In this document: in pieces, positions 6,036 to 6,176 of the stretch
Position numbering within the stretch: the stretch's first letter is position 1
Layout of the letters: each line of letters begins with the position of its first letter
NCBI GenBank assembly: GCA_003645495.1
Contig: QNFK01000126.1
Location: 1-6,176 of the forward strand
Length of the DNA stretch: 6,176 nucleotides
From: Gammaproteobacteria bacterium
GTDB lineage: Bacteria > Pseudomonadota > Gammaproteobacteria > Steroidobacterales > Woeseiaceae
Direction: 5' to 3'
Program-made: the position numbers and the translations under genes
The notes under the pieces: generated by a model
Seen by the model: only the letters and a program-made list of their open reading frames with translations
Database searches by the model: none
Told to the model about the DNA's origin: nothing

Positions 6036-6080
6036 ACAAACAAAAAAGGGCATGTTGAAAACATGCCCTTTTTTGTTTGT
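6036..6080. terminator. Strong intrinsic terminator, bidirectional in form
   Basis: The 21 nt at 6036-6056 pair perfectly with 6060-6080 around a GAA loop. The stem has a GGGCATGTT core (6048-6056) bounded by A6 (6042-6047) and T6 (6069-6074), continuing on the outside as ACAAAC/GTTTGT. Because the A and T tracts are symmetric, it would terminate transcripts from either side. It lies 74 nt after the rpoD stop codon and marks the end of the operon. It may also serve a convergent gene entering from the right, but none is visible in the window. Confidence 0.93.
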
Positions 6081-6176
6081 CGACCGTCGGGACGGGCTCC
6101 AAAGTGACCTTGCTTCAATTCTTGATCGCTGAGTAAGCGTGGTTGGCTACACTTTCTGAGTGCGTATTTTATTGGA
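6081..6176. other. Window end, no gene recognised
   Basis: These 96 nt carry no recognisable coding sequence or tRNA. One minus-strand frame stays open through this stretch but runs on through the terminator and into rpoD, so it is not supported as a gene. TACACT (6148-6153) resembles a -10 box, but the nearest -35-like TTGATC (6122-6127) is 20 nt away, which is too far for a confident promoter. A rightward gene could begin beyond the edge. Confidence 0.5.

Noticed and set aside
5792..6176. Minus-strand frame open from the right edge through the terminator into rpoD
   Set aside because: It would run through a perfect 21-bp terminator stem and overlap the conserved end of rpoD. The composition is not protein-like, and a 3' end of a real gene here cannot be supported.
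1..6176. CRISPR array, prophage, toxin-antitoxin or new defence system
   Set aside because: No spaced direct repeats, phage genes or paired small genes were found. Almost all of the window is conserved housekeeping sequence.

Overview
This window is a gammaproteobacterial housekeeping locus built around the macromolecular-synthesis operon. On the plus strand, in order, are rpsU (ribosomal protein S21), a GatB/YqeY-family gene, dnaG (primase) and rpoD (major sigma factor). tsaD (tRNA t6A modification) is transcribed divergently on the minus strand from upstream of rpsU. The proteins resemble their E. coli counterparts in length and motifs. The yqeY-type gene between rpsU and dnaG is the arrangement I recall from Pseudomonas rather than the three-gene E. 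coli order. I therefore infer a non-enteric gammaproteobacterium with moderate GC content, and cannot name a genus from sequence alone.

Layout. Positions 1-237 hold a large, nearly perfect palindrome with two 67-nt arms, a 35-nt centre, and a 48-nt segment present in the left arm only. Its right end overlaps the 3' end of tsaD (208-1236, minus) and supplies that gene's stop codon and last few residues. Positions 1237-1387 are the divergent control region, with a good sigma70-type promoter and a terminator-like leader hairpin in front of rpsU (1388-1603). yqeY (1632-2078) follows after 28 nt. A 203-nt gap then holds a possible weak terminator, a possible promoter and a structured leader ahead of dnaG (2282-4036). 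A 90-nt gap with a perfect TATAAT box precedes rpoD (4127-5962), which starts at TTG behind a well-placed Shine-Dalgarno sequence. A strong intrinsic terminator with a 21-bp perfect stem (6036-6080) closes the operon. The last 96 nt hold no recognisable gene.

Together the plus-strand genes couple translation (S21), replication initiation (DnaG) and transcription initiation (RpoD), the classical reason this operon is thought to be co-regulated. The internal promoter and terminator-like signals suggest that each product is tuned separately: rpsU strongly expressed, dnaG weakly translated because its purine-rich ribosome site abuts the ATG, and rpoD boosted by its own promoter. No novel multi-gene system is visible. 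The genuinely unusual parts are the palindromic element that has reshaped the end of tsaD and several regulatory details in the gaps between genes.
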